Shown piece by piece: positions 34,749-43,948 of a stretch of DNA of 64,000 bases. The position numbers and the translations under genes are program-made. The notes beneath the pieces are model-generated. The model was given only the letters and a program-made list of their open reading frames with translations. It was not told where the DNA came from and did no database searches. Numbering within the stretch: position 1 is the stretch's first letter; each line of letters begins with the position of its first letter. The stretch lies in contig NZ_BCNT01000001.1 in the NCBI RefSeq assembly GCF_001544075.1, positions 124,001-188,000 on the forward strand, in the 5' to 3' direction. Origin of the DNA: Comamonas terrae. GTDB lineage: Bacteria > Pseudomonadota > Gammaproteobacteria > Burkholderiales > Burkholderiaceae_C.

Positions 34749-37145
34749 ATGACTGGATACGCCATGCCTGCCACCACCCCGCCTGCCCTGCCGCCCCAGG
34801 CCATCAGCCTGGATGTGCTCGCCGAAAAATACCTGGCGCCCGGCGAGCAGACGGCCGAGGACCTGTACCGCCGCGTGGCCAAGGCCCTGGCCGCCGTCGA
34901 AAAGGAAGCGCTGCGCGCGCACTGGGAAGCCAGGTTCTTCGACAACCTGATGCGCGGCGCCATCGGCGCGGGCCGCATCATGGCCGCGGCCGGCCTGCAG
35001 ACCAAGGCCACGCTGATCAACTGCTTCGTCCAGCCCGTGGCCGACGCCACCAACGGCTTCGATGCCCAGGGCAATCCCGGCATCTACACGGCCCTGTCGC
35101 AGGCAGCCGAGACCATGCGCCGCGGCGGCGGCGTGGGCTATGACTTCTCCAACCTGCGGCCCAGGGGCGCGCTGGTGCACGGCACCCATTCCTTTGCCTC
35201 GGGTCCCTGTTCCTTCATCGACGTGTTCGATGCCTCCTGCACCACGGTGGAATCGGCCGGCGCGCGGCGCGGCGCGCAGATGGGCGTGCTGCGCATCGAC
35301 CATCCCGACGTGCGCGAATTCATCACGGCCAAGCGCCAGAAGGGCCGCTGGAACAATTTCAACGTCTCGGTGGGCGTGAGCAATGCCTTCATGCAGGCCG
35401 TGCGGGACGACGCACCGTGGCAGCTGGTGCACCCGGCCGCGCCCAGCGACGGCCAGATCGCGGCCGGCGCCCACCGACGCGAGGACGGGCTGTGGGTCTA
35501 CCAGAGCCTGCCCGCGCGTGAGCTATGGGATGCCATCATGCGCTCGGCCTACGACTTTGCCGAGCCCGGCATCCTGTTCCTGGACAATATCAACGCCGAC
35601 AACAACCTCTGGTATGCCGAGCACATCGCCGCCACCAACCCCTGCGGCGAGCAGCCGCTGCCGCCCTATGGCTGCTGCGACCTGGGGCCCGTCATCCTCA
35701 CGCGCTTCGTGCAGGCGCCGTTCACGCCCGAAGCGCGTTTCGACCTGGATAGCCTGCGCGAGGCCGTGGCCGTGCAGGTGCGCATGCTGGACAACGTGCT
35801 GGACGCCACCGCCTGGCCCCTGCCCGAGCAGCAGCGCGAGGCCCAGCAAAAGCGCCGCATCGGCGTCGGTTTCACGGGCCTGGGCGATGCGCTGATCCTG
35901 CTGGGCCTGCGCTATGCCAGCCCCGAGGGCTTGGCCCAGGCCGAAGCGATTGCCCGCGCCATGCGCGATGCGGCCTATCTGGCCTCGGTGGAGCTGGCGC
36001 GGGAGAAAGGCGCATTCCCGCTGTTCAACGCCAGGCAATACCTGCAGGGCGGCTTCATCCAGCGGCTGCCCAAGGAAATCCGTGCGGCCATCAGAAAGCA
36101 CGGCATACGCAACAGCCACCTGCTGTCCATCGCACCCACGGGAACGGTATCCCTGGCCTTTGCCGACAATGCCTCCAACGGCATAGAGCCGGCATTCTCC
36201 TGGACCTACACGCGCAGGAAGCGCACGGCCGACGGCGGCGCAGAGTTCTATCTGGTGGAGGACCACGCCCACCGCCTTTACCGCGCGCTGCATGGCGACA
36301 GCGCGCCGCTGCCCGACTCCTTCGTGAGCGCGCTGGAACTCAGCGCCTCCGAGCATGTAGCCATGATGCGCGCCGTGCAGCCCTATATCGACACCTCGAT
36401 CTCCAAGACCGTCAACATCCCGGCCGACTATCCGTTCGAAGACTTCAAGCATCTCTACATGCAGTGCTGGGAGGCCGGACTCAAGGGCTGCGCCACCTAT
36501 CGCCCCAACGACACGCTGGGCGCCGTGCTGGCCGTGGAGCCGCCTGCCGCGGCCAGTGCCGCACCGGCCGCCGGCGGAGCGGGCATGGACACGGTGATCG
36601 AGCGCCGCCCCGAAGGCCCGCTGAACGCCGTGGTGGACAAGATCGAATACTTCACGCGCGACGGCGTGCGGCGCCTGTACCTGGTGGTGAGCTTCATGGT
36701 GGTCGGCGGCCAGGAGCGCCCCATCGAATTCTTCATGCCCGTGGGCCAGACCGGCGAGAGCCAGCAATGGATCACGGCCACCATGCGCAGCCTGAGCCTG
36801 GCAGCGCGCGGCGGCTTTCTCGACAAGGCCCTGGCCGACCTGCGCAAGGTGGCCTGGGACCGCGGCCCCGTGCGCTATGGCTTCAAGACCCGCGAGGATG
36901 GCAGCCGCATCCCGCTGTGGCACGACAGTGAAGTGGCGCTGCTGGCATTTGCGATCCAGAGCATCATCGCCAACCGCGGCCAGCCCCAGCCGGCGCCGAG
37001 CACCGCGGCCGCTCCGGCATCGCCGCCCGAGCCCGCCCTGCCGGCCGGCGGCAGCAAATGCCCCGAATGCGGCGCCCATGCCGTGATCCGCAAGGACGGC
37101 TGCTCGTTCTGCACGGCCTGCGGCTACATAGGCTCCTGCGGATGA
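34749..37145 (+). CDS. nrdJ: Adenosylcobalamin-dependent (class II) ribonucleotide reductase
   Basis: Reduces ribonucleotides to deoxyribonucleotides using B12, independent of oxygen. 798 residues. Class II landmarks are the redox cysteine in LINCFVQP, NPCGEQPLPPYGCC with the active-site Asn/Cys/Glu, and APTGTVSLAF for phosphate binding. A TSCPD-type domain spans about 620-720 (VVDKIEYFTRDG). The C-terminus is a zinc-ribbon with CPEC, CTAC and a final C-G pair carrying the shuttle cysteines. No cobalamin riboswitch was found in the 120-base leader. The ATG at 34749 (MTGYAMPAT) is likely; an ATG five codons later is possible. Confidence 0.93.
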   Translation: MTGYAMPATTPPALPPQAISLDVLAEKYLAPGEQTAEDLYRRVAKALAAVEKEALRAHWEARFFDNLMRGAIGAGRIMAAAGLQTKATLINCFVQPVADATNGFDAQGNPGIYTALSQAAETMRRGGGVGYDFSNLRPRGALVHGTHSFASGPCSFIDVFDASCTTVESAGARRGAQMGVLRIDHPDVREFITAKRQKGRWNNFNVSVGVSNAFMQAVRDDAPWQLVHPAAPSDGQIAAGAHRREDGLWVYQSLPARELWDAIMRSAYDFAEPGILFLDNINADNNLWYAEHIAATNPCGEQPLPPYGCCDLGPVILTRFVQAPFTPEARFDLDSLREAVAVQVRMLDNVLDATAWPLPEQQREAQQKRRIGVGFTGLGDALILLGLRYASPEGLAQAEAIARAMRDAAYLASVELAREKGAFPLFNARQYLQGGFIQRLPKEIRAAIRKHGIRNSHLLSIAPTGTVSLAFADNASNGIEPAFSWTYTRRKRTADGGAEFYLVEDHAHRLYRALHGDSAPLPDSFVSALELSASEHVAMMRAVQPYIDTSISKTVNIPADYPFEDFKHLYMQCWEAGLKGCATYRPNDTLGAVLAVEPPAAASAAPAAGGAGMDTVIERRPEGPLNAVVDKIEYFTRDGVRRLYLVVSFMVVGGQERPIEFFMPVGQTGESQQWITATMRSLSLAARGGFLDKALADLRKVAWDRGPVRYGFKTREDGSRIPLWHDSEVALLAFAIQSIIANRGQPQPAPSTAAAPASPPEPALPAGGSKCPECGAHAVIRKDGCSFCTACGYIGSCG

Positions 37146-37202
37146 ATGCCGAAGCAGGCCCGGCGCCTGCGCATCGGGCTGCCCGCCGGTACGCCGGCCC
37201 GG

Positions 37203-38108
37203 TCAGACGGCGTAATACCAGCGCCGCACGGCTTCGCCGGCCCGGGCCAGCGCGGCCTCCTGGGCCGCGGCGCCGAGCTTGCTGCCCGTGAGATAGGCTG
37301 TGACCAGCACGGGCTCGGACTGCGGCGTGGGCCAGACGATGATGGCGTCGCAGGCCGTACCGTTGTTGCCGGTGCCGGTCTTGCCGCCGATCTTCCAGCT
37401 GCCGGGCATGCCGGCGCGCAGCCGCCTGTCGCCCGTGCGGCTGTCCACCAGCCACTGCTGCAGCAGCGCGCGGCCGAAGCCCTCGAACACATCGCCCAGC
37501 AGCAGGTTCTGCATGGTGTGCAGCATGGCCCGGGGCGTGGTGGTGTCGCGCTCGTCGCCGGCCAGGGCTTCGTTGAGCGTGGGCTCGTTGCGGTCCAGCC
37601 GCGTGACCTTGTCGTCCATCTCGCGCAGCCAGGCCGTCAGGCCTGCGGGGCCGCCGGTGGCGTCGAGCAGCACATTGGCCGCCGTGTTGTCGCTGAGCAC
37701 CACGGCCGCCTCGCACAGCTCCTGCGGCGTCATGCCGCCATCGGCGCCGGCGCGCTTTTCGGTGGCCGGCGAATACGGCACCAGTTCGGACGGCGAGTAA
37801 TAGATCTTGCGCCACAGGCTGATCTCGCCCTTTTGCGCCAGGTACAGCACGCGCGCGGCCAGCAGCAGCTTGAAGGTGCTGCACATGGGAAAGCGCTCGT
37901 CGCTGCGCCAGCCGGCCTCGGCGCCCGACACCGTGTCCAGTGCATGCAGGCCCAGCCGGCCCTGCGCCTGGGCTTCGACGGCCGCCAGTTCGTCGGACAG
38001 CGCACTGGCAGCCTGCAGCTGCTTCCTGGTCGGTATGGCACAGCCGCCCAGCCCCCAGGTGCTCAGGCCCAGAGCGATGGATGTCGCTACAAAACTGCGT
38101 CGTTGCAT
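37203..38108 (-). CDS. Class A beta-lactamase
   Basis: Serine beta-lactamase, 301 residues. All catalytic motifs are present: Ser77-x-x-Lys80 (STFK), Ser139-Asp-Asn (SDN), Glu175 in LDRNEPTLNEA (the omega-loop Glu166 equivalent) and Lys243-Thr-Gly. A Cys precedes the active Ser (MCSTFK), but the position equivalent to residue 238 is Gly, so the carbapenemase-type disulfide is absent. The N-terminus has twin arginines (MQRRSF) and a GGC lipobox-like site at residue 23, suggesting Tat export and perhaps lipidation. It diverges from a LysR gene, the classic inducible arrangement. Confidence 0.94.
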   Translation of the reverse strand: MQRRSFVATSIALGLSTWGLGGCAIPTRKQLQAASALSDELAAVEAQAQGRLGLHALDTVSGAEAGWRSDERFPMCSTFKLLLAARVLYLAQKGEISLWRKIYYSPSELVPYSPATEKRAGADGGMTPQELCEAAVVLSDNTAANVLLDATGGPAGLTAWLREMDDKVTRLDRNEPTLNEALAGDERDTTTPRAMLHTMQNLLLGDVFEGFGRALLQQWLVDSRTGDRRLRAGMPGSWKIGGKTGTGNNGTACDAIIVWPTPQSEPVLVTAYLTGSKLGAAAQEAALARAGEAVRRWYYAV

Positions 38109-38216
38109 AAGTCCCTCTTTGGTCACGCTATATAAGTTGGAGCATACAGCGGCTTGCAGCTGCAGACCAACGGTAATATTTGGCATCAATCATTAGAAAA
38201 ACTAAGAGATCAACGC
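38109..38216. promoter_or_regulatory. Divergent bla/LysR control region
   Basis: 108 bases separate the two start codons. The sequence contains TATATAAG-type AT-rich promoter DNA near 38130 and a dyad ATT-TGGCA-TCAAT-like site near 38180 that resembles a LysR T-N11-A box. By analogy with AmpR systems it should hold both promoters and the regulator site; the exact site is a guess. Confidence 0.5.
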
Positions 38217-39125
38217 ATGCAACTCCCCCTGAACGCGCTGCGCATGTTCGACGCCGCGGCGCGCCACCTCAACCTCACGCGCGCCGCCCAGGAACTGCAC
38301 GTGACCCAGGCCGCCGTCAGCCAGCACATCCGCAACCTGGAGGAGCGCCTGGGCAAGCCGCTGTTTCGCCGCCTGCCGCGCGGCCTGGCGCTGACCGACG
38401 AAGGCCTGGCGCTGTGGCCCGTGGTGGCGCAGAGCTTCGAGCGCATCGAGCAATCGCTGCAGCAGGTGGCCGAGCCGCGCCCGCGCGAGATCCTGACCGT
38501 GGGCGTGGTCGGCACGTTCGCGATCGGCTGGCTGATTCCGCGCCTGGGCCAGTTCCAGCAGCTGCATCCGTACATCGACCTGCGCCTGCTCACGCACAAC
38601 AACCGCGTGGATCTGGCCGGCGAAGGGCTGGACGCGGCCGTGCGCTTCGGCGACGGCTCCTGGCACGGCACGCGGGCCGACATGCTGCTGCGCGCGCCGC
38701 TGTCGCCCATGTGCACGCCGGCGCTGGCCCAGCGCCTGCGCCAGCCCGCCGACCTGGCCGGCCAAACCCTGCTGCGCTCTTACCGCATGCAGGAGTGGGA
38801 AGGCTGGTTTACCGCCGCCGGTCAGCCCGCGCCGCTGGCGCGCGGTGCCATGTTCGACTCCTCGCTGACCCTGGCCGAGGCCGCCGCCCAGGGTGCCGGC
38901 ATCGCGCTGCTGCCCACGCGCCTGTTCGAGCACATGCTGCGCCAGGGCCGGCTGGTACGGCCTTTTGCACAGGAGGTGGACACCGGCGCCTACTGGCTCA
39001 CCCACCTCAGGTCGCGCCCGGCCAGTGCGGCGCTGCAGACCTTCAGGCACTGGCTGCTGGCGCAGCTACAGGACGAAAACGCCTCGGCCAACCCTCCCCT
39101 GCCGGGCATACGGCATCAGGAATAG
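38217..39125 (+). CDS. AmpR-like LysR regulator of the beta-lactamase
   Basis: LysR-type regulator of 302 residues. The N-terminal HTH begins MQLPLNALRMFDAAARHLN with NLTRAAQELHVTQAAVSQHI, very like AmpR/NmcR/PenR regulators that control divergent beta-lactamase genes in response to muropeptides. The effector domain includes GVVGTFAIGWLIPRL and DAAVRFGDGSW, as in that subgroup. The start at 38217 has AAGAG upstream; an earlier in-frame ATG at 38154 would lie in the control region. The final ~15 residues (ENASANPPLPG) are a loose tail. Confidence 0.9.
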   Translation: MQLPLNALRMFDAAARHLNLTRAAQELHVTQAAVSQHIRNLEERLGKPLFRRLPRGLALTDEGLALWPVVAQSFERIEQSLQQVAEPRPREILTVGVVGTFAIGWLIPRLGQFQQLHPYIDLRLLTHNNRVDLAGEGLDAAVRFGDGSWHGTRADMLLRAPLSPMCTPALAQRLRQPADLAGQTLLRSYRMQEWEGWFTAAGQPAPLARGAMFDSSLTLAEAAAQGAGIALLPTRLFEHMLRQGRLVRPFAQEVDTGAYWLTHLRSRPASAALQTFRHWLLAQLQDENASANPPLPGIRHQE

Positions 39126-39368
39126 GAGCAGGTATCGCCTGCCGCTGCTTGAATGCCAGGCAATTAAGCAGCAAAACCCTTTGCCATCGGGCGCTGCAAG
39201 CTCCTGATCGAGGAGCAGCCATCTGCCGCCATCCCGCGCATGCCGCAGCCCCTGCAAGGCTTCGCGGCTGCGGGTACATTAGCCAGCCGGGCTGCGCAGC
39301 CCGTCTGTGCCGCCCTCCCTTCCCGAGCTTTCCCCGGAACTTTTCCCGGCGCTTTTTCCCGACCTTTC

Positions 39369-40058
39369 ATGTCCGACCTGCCGACCACGCCCGCCGCCCT
39401 GCCCACGCTGTATTCCTTCCGCCGCTGCCCCTATGCCATCCGTGCCCGACTGGCGCTGGCCCATGCGGGCCTGGCCTGCGAGCTGCGCGAGATCAATCTG
39501 CGCAACAAGCCCCAGGCGCTGCTCGATGCCTCGCCCAAGGGCACAGTGCCGGTGCTGGTGCTGCAGGACGGCCAGGTGATCGAACAGAGCCTGGACATCA
39601 TGCTGCATGCGCTGCGCAGCAACGACCCCGACGGCTGGCTCGCCCCCACGCACGGCAGCCTGGAAGAGATGCTGGCGCTGGTCGAGCGCAACGACAGCTT
39701 CTTCAAGCAGGCGCTGGACCGCTGCAAATATCCCGAGCGCCATGATGCCGAAGCCGTCAACCAGGCCCAGGCCGATGCGCTGACCTGGCTGTCCGCGCTC
39801 AACGACCAGCTCGAGGAAACCGGCTACCTGTTCGGCCTCAACCCCAGCTTGGCCGACATGGCGCTGCGCCCCTTCGTGCGCCAGTACGCGCGCATCGACG
39901 AGGCCCAATGGAACGAGCAGCCCTGGCCCCATCTGCAGGGCTGGCTGCAGCGCTGGATCGATTCGGCCCTGTTTGCCGAGGTGATGGAAACCTATCCGGG
40001 CTGGGTGCCCGGCACGGCGGGCCCGGTGTTCATGGGCAGCAGCGCGGAAAGCGACTGA
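39369..40058 (+). CDS. Glutathione S-transferase family protein
   Basis: Cytosolic GST-fold protein, 229 residues. The thioredoxin-like N-domain starts LPTLYSFRRCPYAIRARLAL, with Cys20-Pro21 in the catalytic position, more like cysteine-type (omega/beta) GSTs than serine or tyrosine types. The glutathione-contact loop is GTVPVLVL and the E-Q-S motif follows (VIEQSLDIM). The C-terminal helical domain contains LADMALRPFVRQYARID. ATG at 39369 is family-like. Substrate unknown. It shares a bidirectional terminator with dsbB. Confidence 0.88.
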   Translation: MSDLPTTPAALPTLYSFRRCPYAIRARLALAHAGLACELREINLRNKPQALLDASPKGTVPVLVLQDGQVIEQSLDIMLHALRSNDPDGWLAPTHGSLEEMLALVERNDSFFKQALDRCKYPERHDAEAVNQAQADALTWLSALNDQLEETGYLFGLNPSLADMALRPFVRQYARIDEAQWNEQPWPHLQGWLQRWIDSALFAEVMETYPGWVPGTAGPVFMGSSAESD

Positions 40059-40074
40059 CACGGCGCCTGGCGAC

Positions 40075-40107
40075 AAAAAGCCCTGCCGAAATCCGGCAGG
40101 GCTTTTT
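40075..40107. terminator. Bidirectional terminator between GST and dsbB
   Basis: AAAAAGCCCTGCCG and CGGCAGGGCTTTTT form a perfect 14-base stem with a T-run on either strand. It ends both convergent genes. Confidence 0.93.
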
Positions 40108-40128
40108 ATATCCGGCAATCGCGCAGTA

Positions 40129-40629
40129 TCAGCGACGCCTGCCGCGCACCAGCAGCACGAGCAGGACTACGGCGAATACGGCAAAGCAGATGAAGGACCA
40201 GTTGGCGATCGATCCGCCCAGCAAGGTCCAGTCCACGGCGGCGCAGTCGCCCGAGCCCTGGAAGATCATGGGAATGGAGCGGCTGAAGGAGTAGTGCTCG
40301 ATCATGCCGTAGAAGTCGCGTCCGCAGGTGGCGAACTCGGGCGGATACCATTGCAGCCAGCTCTGGCGGGCGGCGACGAAAGCGCCGAAGCCGCTCATCA
40401 GCAGTGCGAGCAGGCCAAAGCTCATCCACCAGCCTTTGGAGCCTCTGAGGCTTGCCAGTCCTGCGAATATCGCCACACCGATCAGGGCATAGCGCTGCAC
40501 GATGCACATGGGGCAAGGCTCCAGCCCCACCACATGCTGCAGATACAGGCCAAAGGCCAGCATGGCCACGCAGGCAGCGCTGATCAGCGCCAGAACGCGC
40601 CGGGGCGCGGTTTCCATCCATTCGAGCAT
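40129..40629 (-). CDS. dsbB: Disulfide bond formation protein B
   Basis: Inner-membrane quinone reductase that reoxidises DsbA. 166 residues with four membrane helices (about 12-30, 44-62, 67-86, 142-162). The redox pairs are Cys39/Cys42 in EPCPMC and Cys102/Cys129 in the second periplasmic loop (TCGRDF, SGDCAA). The ATG at 40629 (MLEWMETAPRR) is preferred to one six codons earlier. It is a single gene between the sulfate operon terminator and the GST. Confidence 0.95.
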   Translation of the reverse strand: MLEWMETAPRRVLALISAACVAMLAFGLYLQHVVGLEPCPMCIVQRYALIGVAIFAGLASLRGSKGWWMSFGLLALLMSGFGAFVAARQSWLQWYPPEFATCGRDFYGMIEHYSFSRSIPMIFQGSGDCAAVDWTLLGGSIANWSFICFAVFAVVLLVLLVRGRRR

Positions 40630-40665
40630 GTTGTTCTCTCTCGGCACGAATACCGAATAGTCAAA

Positions 40666-40698
40666 TTAAAAAAGCTGCAGCATCCGAGATGCTACAGC
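40666..40698 (-). terminator. Rho-independent terminator after cysA
   Basis: On the minus strand GCTGTAGCAT and ATGCTGCAGC pair (one mismatch) around CTCGG and are followed by TTTTTT. It lies about 30 bases beyond the cysA stop and just before the dsbB start. Confidence 0.85.
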
Positions 40699-40730
40699 CT
40701 TGCCTGCAGGACAAGCGGGACGGCGGCGCC

Positions 40731-41858
40731 TCAGATGCCCGCAGCCTCATCCAGAAAGACCTTGGCACGGCGCGGCGTGACGACAAGGGTCTCGCCTTCC
40801 CGCAAATCCATGTCCTTGAACTGCTGCGCGGGAATCTGGGCTTCGATCAGCCCGTCGTCCCCGGCATTGCCAGAGGTTTGTGCCGACTCGGACGGAATAA
40901 GTTCCAGCCGCGCGATGGGCCCGACCACGATGGCACGCGACAGCTGGGCCACGATGCCCGTGGGCCGGCCCTGGGCGTCGAGGTTCTGTCCCGGCGAATA
41001 GCGCTCCACCTCCAGATCATGCGGCCGCACGTAGGCAAAGGCCTGGCTGTGGTGCACGCCCTTGGCATCGGAGCTGTCGAGCTCCATGCCCTCTTCCAGG
41101 TACACCCGGCCTTCGCTGGCGCGGCCCTTGAAGAGGTTGACGTCGCCGAGGAAGCCGTAGACGAAAGGCGTGGCCGGGTTGTCCCAGACTTCCTGGGGCG
41201 TGCCCTGCTGCTCGATCTTGCCCTGGTTGATGACGACAACGCGGTCGGCCACTTCCAGCGCCTCTTCCTGGTCGTGGGTCACGAAGATCGAGGTCACGTG
41301 CAGCTCGTCGTGCAGCTGGCGCAGCCAGCGGCGCAGTTCCTTGCGCACCTTGGCGTCGAGCGCGCCAAAGGGCTCGTCCAGCAGCAGCACCTTGGGTTCG
41401 ACCGCCAGGGCGCGGGCCAGGGCGATACGCTGGCGCTGGCCGCCCGAAAGCTGGGAGGGATAACGGTCCGCGATCCAGTCCAGCTGCACCAGCTTGAGCA
41501 GGCTCATGACCTTGTCGCGGATGAAGGCCTCGCTGGGCCGCTGCTTGCGCGGCTTGACGCGCAGGCCGAAGGCCACGTTCTCGAATACGGTCATGTGGCG
41601 GAACAGCGCGTAGTGCTGGAACACGAAGCCCACGTTGCGCTCGCGCACGTGCACGTCGGTCGTGTCCTCGCCGCTGAAATGGATGCTGCCCACATCGGCC
41701 GTTTCCAGGCCCGCGATGATGCGCAGCAGCGTGGTCTTGCCGCAACCGGACGGCCCGAGCAGCGCGATCAGCTCGCCCGATCGGATATCCAGGCTCACAT
41801 CGCGCAGGGCCTGGAAGTCGCCGAATTGCTTGCTGACATTGCGGATTTCAATACTCAT
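40731..41858 (-). CDS. cysA: Sulfate/thiosulfate ABC transporter ATPase
   Basis: ATPase of the sulfate-thiosulfate importer, 375 residues. Walker A is GPSGCGKT at 35-42, the signature is [15 protein letters not shown], Walker B is [12 protein letters not shown], and the switch His is in [11 protein letters not shown]-terminal TOBE-like regulatory domain spans about 240-375. ATG at 41858 has AAGAGAG upstream. It is the last gene of the operon sbp-cysT-cysW-cysA and ends at the terminator near 40680. Confidence 0.97.
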   Translation of the reverse strand: MSIEIRNVSKQFGDFQALRDVSLDIRSGELIALLGPSGCGKTTLLRIIAGLETADVGSIHFSGEDTTDVHVRERNVGFVFQHYALFRHMTVFENVAFGLRVKPRKQRPSEAFIRDKVMSLLKLVQLDWIADRYPSQLSGGQRQRIALARALAVEPKVLLLDEPFGALDAKVRKELRRWLRQLHDELHVTSIFVTHDQEEALEVADRVVVINQGKIEQQGTPQEVWDNPATPFVYGFLGDVNLFKGRASEGRVYLEEGMELDSSDAKGVHHSQAFAYVRPHDLEVERYSPGQNLDAQGRPTGIVAQLSRAIVVGPIARLELIPSESAQTSGNAGDDGLIEAQIPAQQFKDMDLREGETLVVTPRRAKVFLDEAAGI

Positions 41859-41881
41859 GATGGCTCTCTTGTTCTGATGGA

Positions 41882-42934
41882 TCACGCGGCCTTGGTGTCG
41901 CTGGGGACGCTGCCCTTCGCGTGCAGGCTGATCTGACCCGGGCGCTCGGGCGGCGCCTCGGCCGCGGCCTTGGCCAGCTGTTCGGCGCGCCACTCGGCAA
42001 TCGACTTGATGACCAGCGTCACCAGGGCCAGCAGCGCCAGCAGCGATGCCACGGCAAAGGCGGCGGCGGCCTGGTAGTCGGCGTACAGCACCTCGACATG
42101 CAGCGGCATGGTATTGGTCTGGCCGCGGATATGGCCCGAGACCACGGACACGGCGCCGAACTCGCCCATGGCGCGCGCATTGCACAGGATCACGCCATAG
42201 ACCAGGCCCCACTTGATATTGGGCAGCGTGACCTTCCAGAAGGTCTGCCAGCCCGAGGCGCCCAGCACGATGGCGGCCTGCTCCTCGTCGCTGCCCTGGG
42301 CCTGCATCAGCGGGATCAGCTCGCGGGCGATGAACGGGAAGGTCACGAAGATGGTGGCCAGCACGATGCCGGGTACGGCAAAAACGATCTGCATGTTGTG
42401 GGCGGCCAGCCAGTCGCCGAGCCAGCCGTTGGCGCCGAACACCAGCACGTACATCAGGCCGGCCACCACAGGCGAAATGGAGAACGGCAGGTCGATCAGC
42501 GTGGTCAGAAAGGCCTTGCCCTTGAACTCGTACTTGGCGATGCACCAGGCTGCGGCAATGCCGAAGACCAGGTTCAACGGCACGGAGATCAACGCCGTCA
42601 GCAGCGTGAGCTTGATGGCGGAGATCGCATCGGGCTCGGCCAGGGCAGCGGCATAGGCCTCCAGGCCCTTGCGCAGCGCCTCGCCGAACACGGAGACCAG
42701 CGGCAGGATCAGGAACAGTCCCATGAACGCCAGCGCAATGGACGTCAGCACCCAGCGCACCCAGCGCGGCTCGGTGGTGGAGAGCTTCTCGGGCCTGGCG
42801 CTGCGGGGCGGTGCCGTGATCCTGTAGAGCGCCAGCACCACCAGCACCAGCAAAAGCACGGCGGTGAGCAGATGCGCCCAGATCGGCGGCAATTGGGGAA
42901 ACAGCGACATCACCAGATCATGGAGAGCTTGCAT
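41882..42934 (-). CDS. cysW: Sulfate ABC transporter permease CysW, N-terminally extended
   Basis: Inner-membrane permease of the sulfate importer, 350 residues. The permease core (about 70-320) contains the EAA loop [22 protein letters not shown] for contact with CysA, and [11 protein letters not shown]. About 60 residues precede the normal start and include an extra membrane helix ([16 protein letters not shown]), which is unusual for CysW. The ATG at 42934 overlaps the cysT stop by one base (TGATG), supporting this start and translational coupling. Confidence 0.94.
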   Translation of the reverse strand: MQALHDLVMSLFPQLPPIWAHLLTAVLLLVLVVLALYRITAPPRSARPEKLSTTEPRWVRWVLTSIALAFMGLFLILPLVSVFGEALRKGLEAYAAALAEPDAISAIKLTLLTALISVPLNLVFGIAAAWCIAKYEFKGKAFLTTLIDLPFSISPVVAGLMYVLVFGANGWLGDWLAAHNMQIVFAVPGIVLATIFVTFPFIARELIPLMQAQGSDEEQAAIVLGASGWQTFWKVTLPNIKWGLVYGVILCNARAMGEFGAVSVVSGHIRGQTNTMPLHVEVLYADYQAAAAFAVASLLALLALVTLVIKSIAEWRAEQLAKAAAEAPPERPGQISLHAKGSVPSDTKAA

Positions 42935-43791
42935 CAGCGGCCTCCCACGGTCTTGCGCTGCCATGCCTGCAGCGCGTTGATCAGCAGCAGCAGCACGAAG
43001 GAGATGATCAGCATGACCACGGCCACCGCGGTGGCGCCGGCCAGGTCATGCTGGTCCAGCTTGGCCATGATGATGAGCGGAGTGATTTCGGAAACCATGG
43101 GGATGTTGCCCGCGATGAAGATGACCGAGCCGTATTCGCCCACGGCGCGTGCGAACGCCATGGCAAAGCCGGTGAGCAAGGCCGGGCCGACGTGCGGCAG
43201 GATGACCTTGTAGAAGATCTGCCAGCGCGAAGCACCCAGGCTGGTGGCGGCCTCCTCCAGCTCTTTCTCGAAGTCCTCCAGCACCGGCTGCACCGTGCGC
43301 ACCACGAAAGGCAGGCCGATGAAGATCAGCGCGATCGCGATGCCCTTGGGGTTGTAGGCCATCTGTATGCCCAGCGATTCGAAGTACTGGCCCACCCAGC
43401 CGTTGCCCGCATACAGCGCCGACAGAGAGATGCCGGCCACGGCGGTGGGCAGGGCGAACGGCAGGTCCACCAGCGCGTCCACCACCTTCTTGCCGGGAAA
43501 CTGGTAGCGCACCAGCACCCAGGCGATCAACATGCCGAACACCACGTTCACGCAGGCGGCGATGAAGGACATGGAAAACGACAGCCGGTAGGACGCCACG
43601 ACCGGCGGCGCGGCCACGGCATCCCAGAACTGGCTCCAGGTCAGGGACAAGCTGGCCGAGATCAGCGCCACCAGCGGAATGAGCACGATGATGCTCAGGT
43701 AGAAGATCGTGTAGCCCAGCGTCAGCCCGAAACCGGGCAGGACGCGCCTGGCGCTGCGCGCCTTGCGTGGGGCTGGAACAGCAGATGACAT
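42934..43791 (-). CDS. cysT: Sulfate ABC transporter permease CysT
   Basis: The second permease (CysU/CysT) of the sulfate importer, 285 residues, with six membrane helices. Its EAA loop is [21 protein letters not shown] and later [14 protein letters not shown]. The start [13 protein letters not shown] is preferred over a longer reading. It overlaps cysW by one base and follows sbp after 157 bases with no visible gene. Confidence 0.96.
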   Translation of the reverse strand: MSSAVPAPRKARSARRVLPGFGLTLGYTIFYLSIIVLIPLVALISASLSLTWSQFWDAVAAPPVVASYRLSFSMSFIAACVNVVFGMLIAWVLVRYQFPGKKVVDALVDLPFALPTAVAGISLSALYAGNGWVGQYFESLGIQMAYNPKGIAIALIFIGLPFVVRTVQPVLEDFEKELEEAATSLGASRWQIFYKVILPHVGPALLTGFAMAFARAVGEYGSVIFIAGNIPMVSEITPLIIMAKLDQHDLAGATAVAVVMLIISFVLLLLINALQAWQRKTVGGR

Positions 43792-43948
43792 ATTCAGAGG
43801 CAACTCGGGAATGAGGGCGCGACAGGCGCTGCCCATGGAAAGGGAGCGCTTCGGAAACTGCGGCGGCCCGGCTCGGGAAGGCCGGCAAGAACTGCGCCGG
43901 CACAGGCCGCCGCCCCCCGGAGGAAAGCCGCAACGCGGCCGGGAGAGA

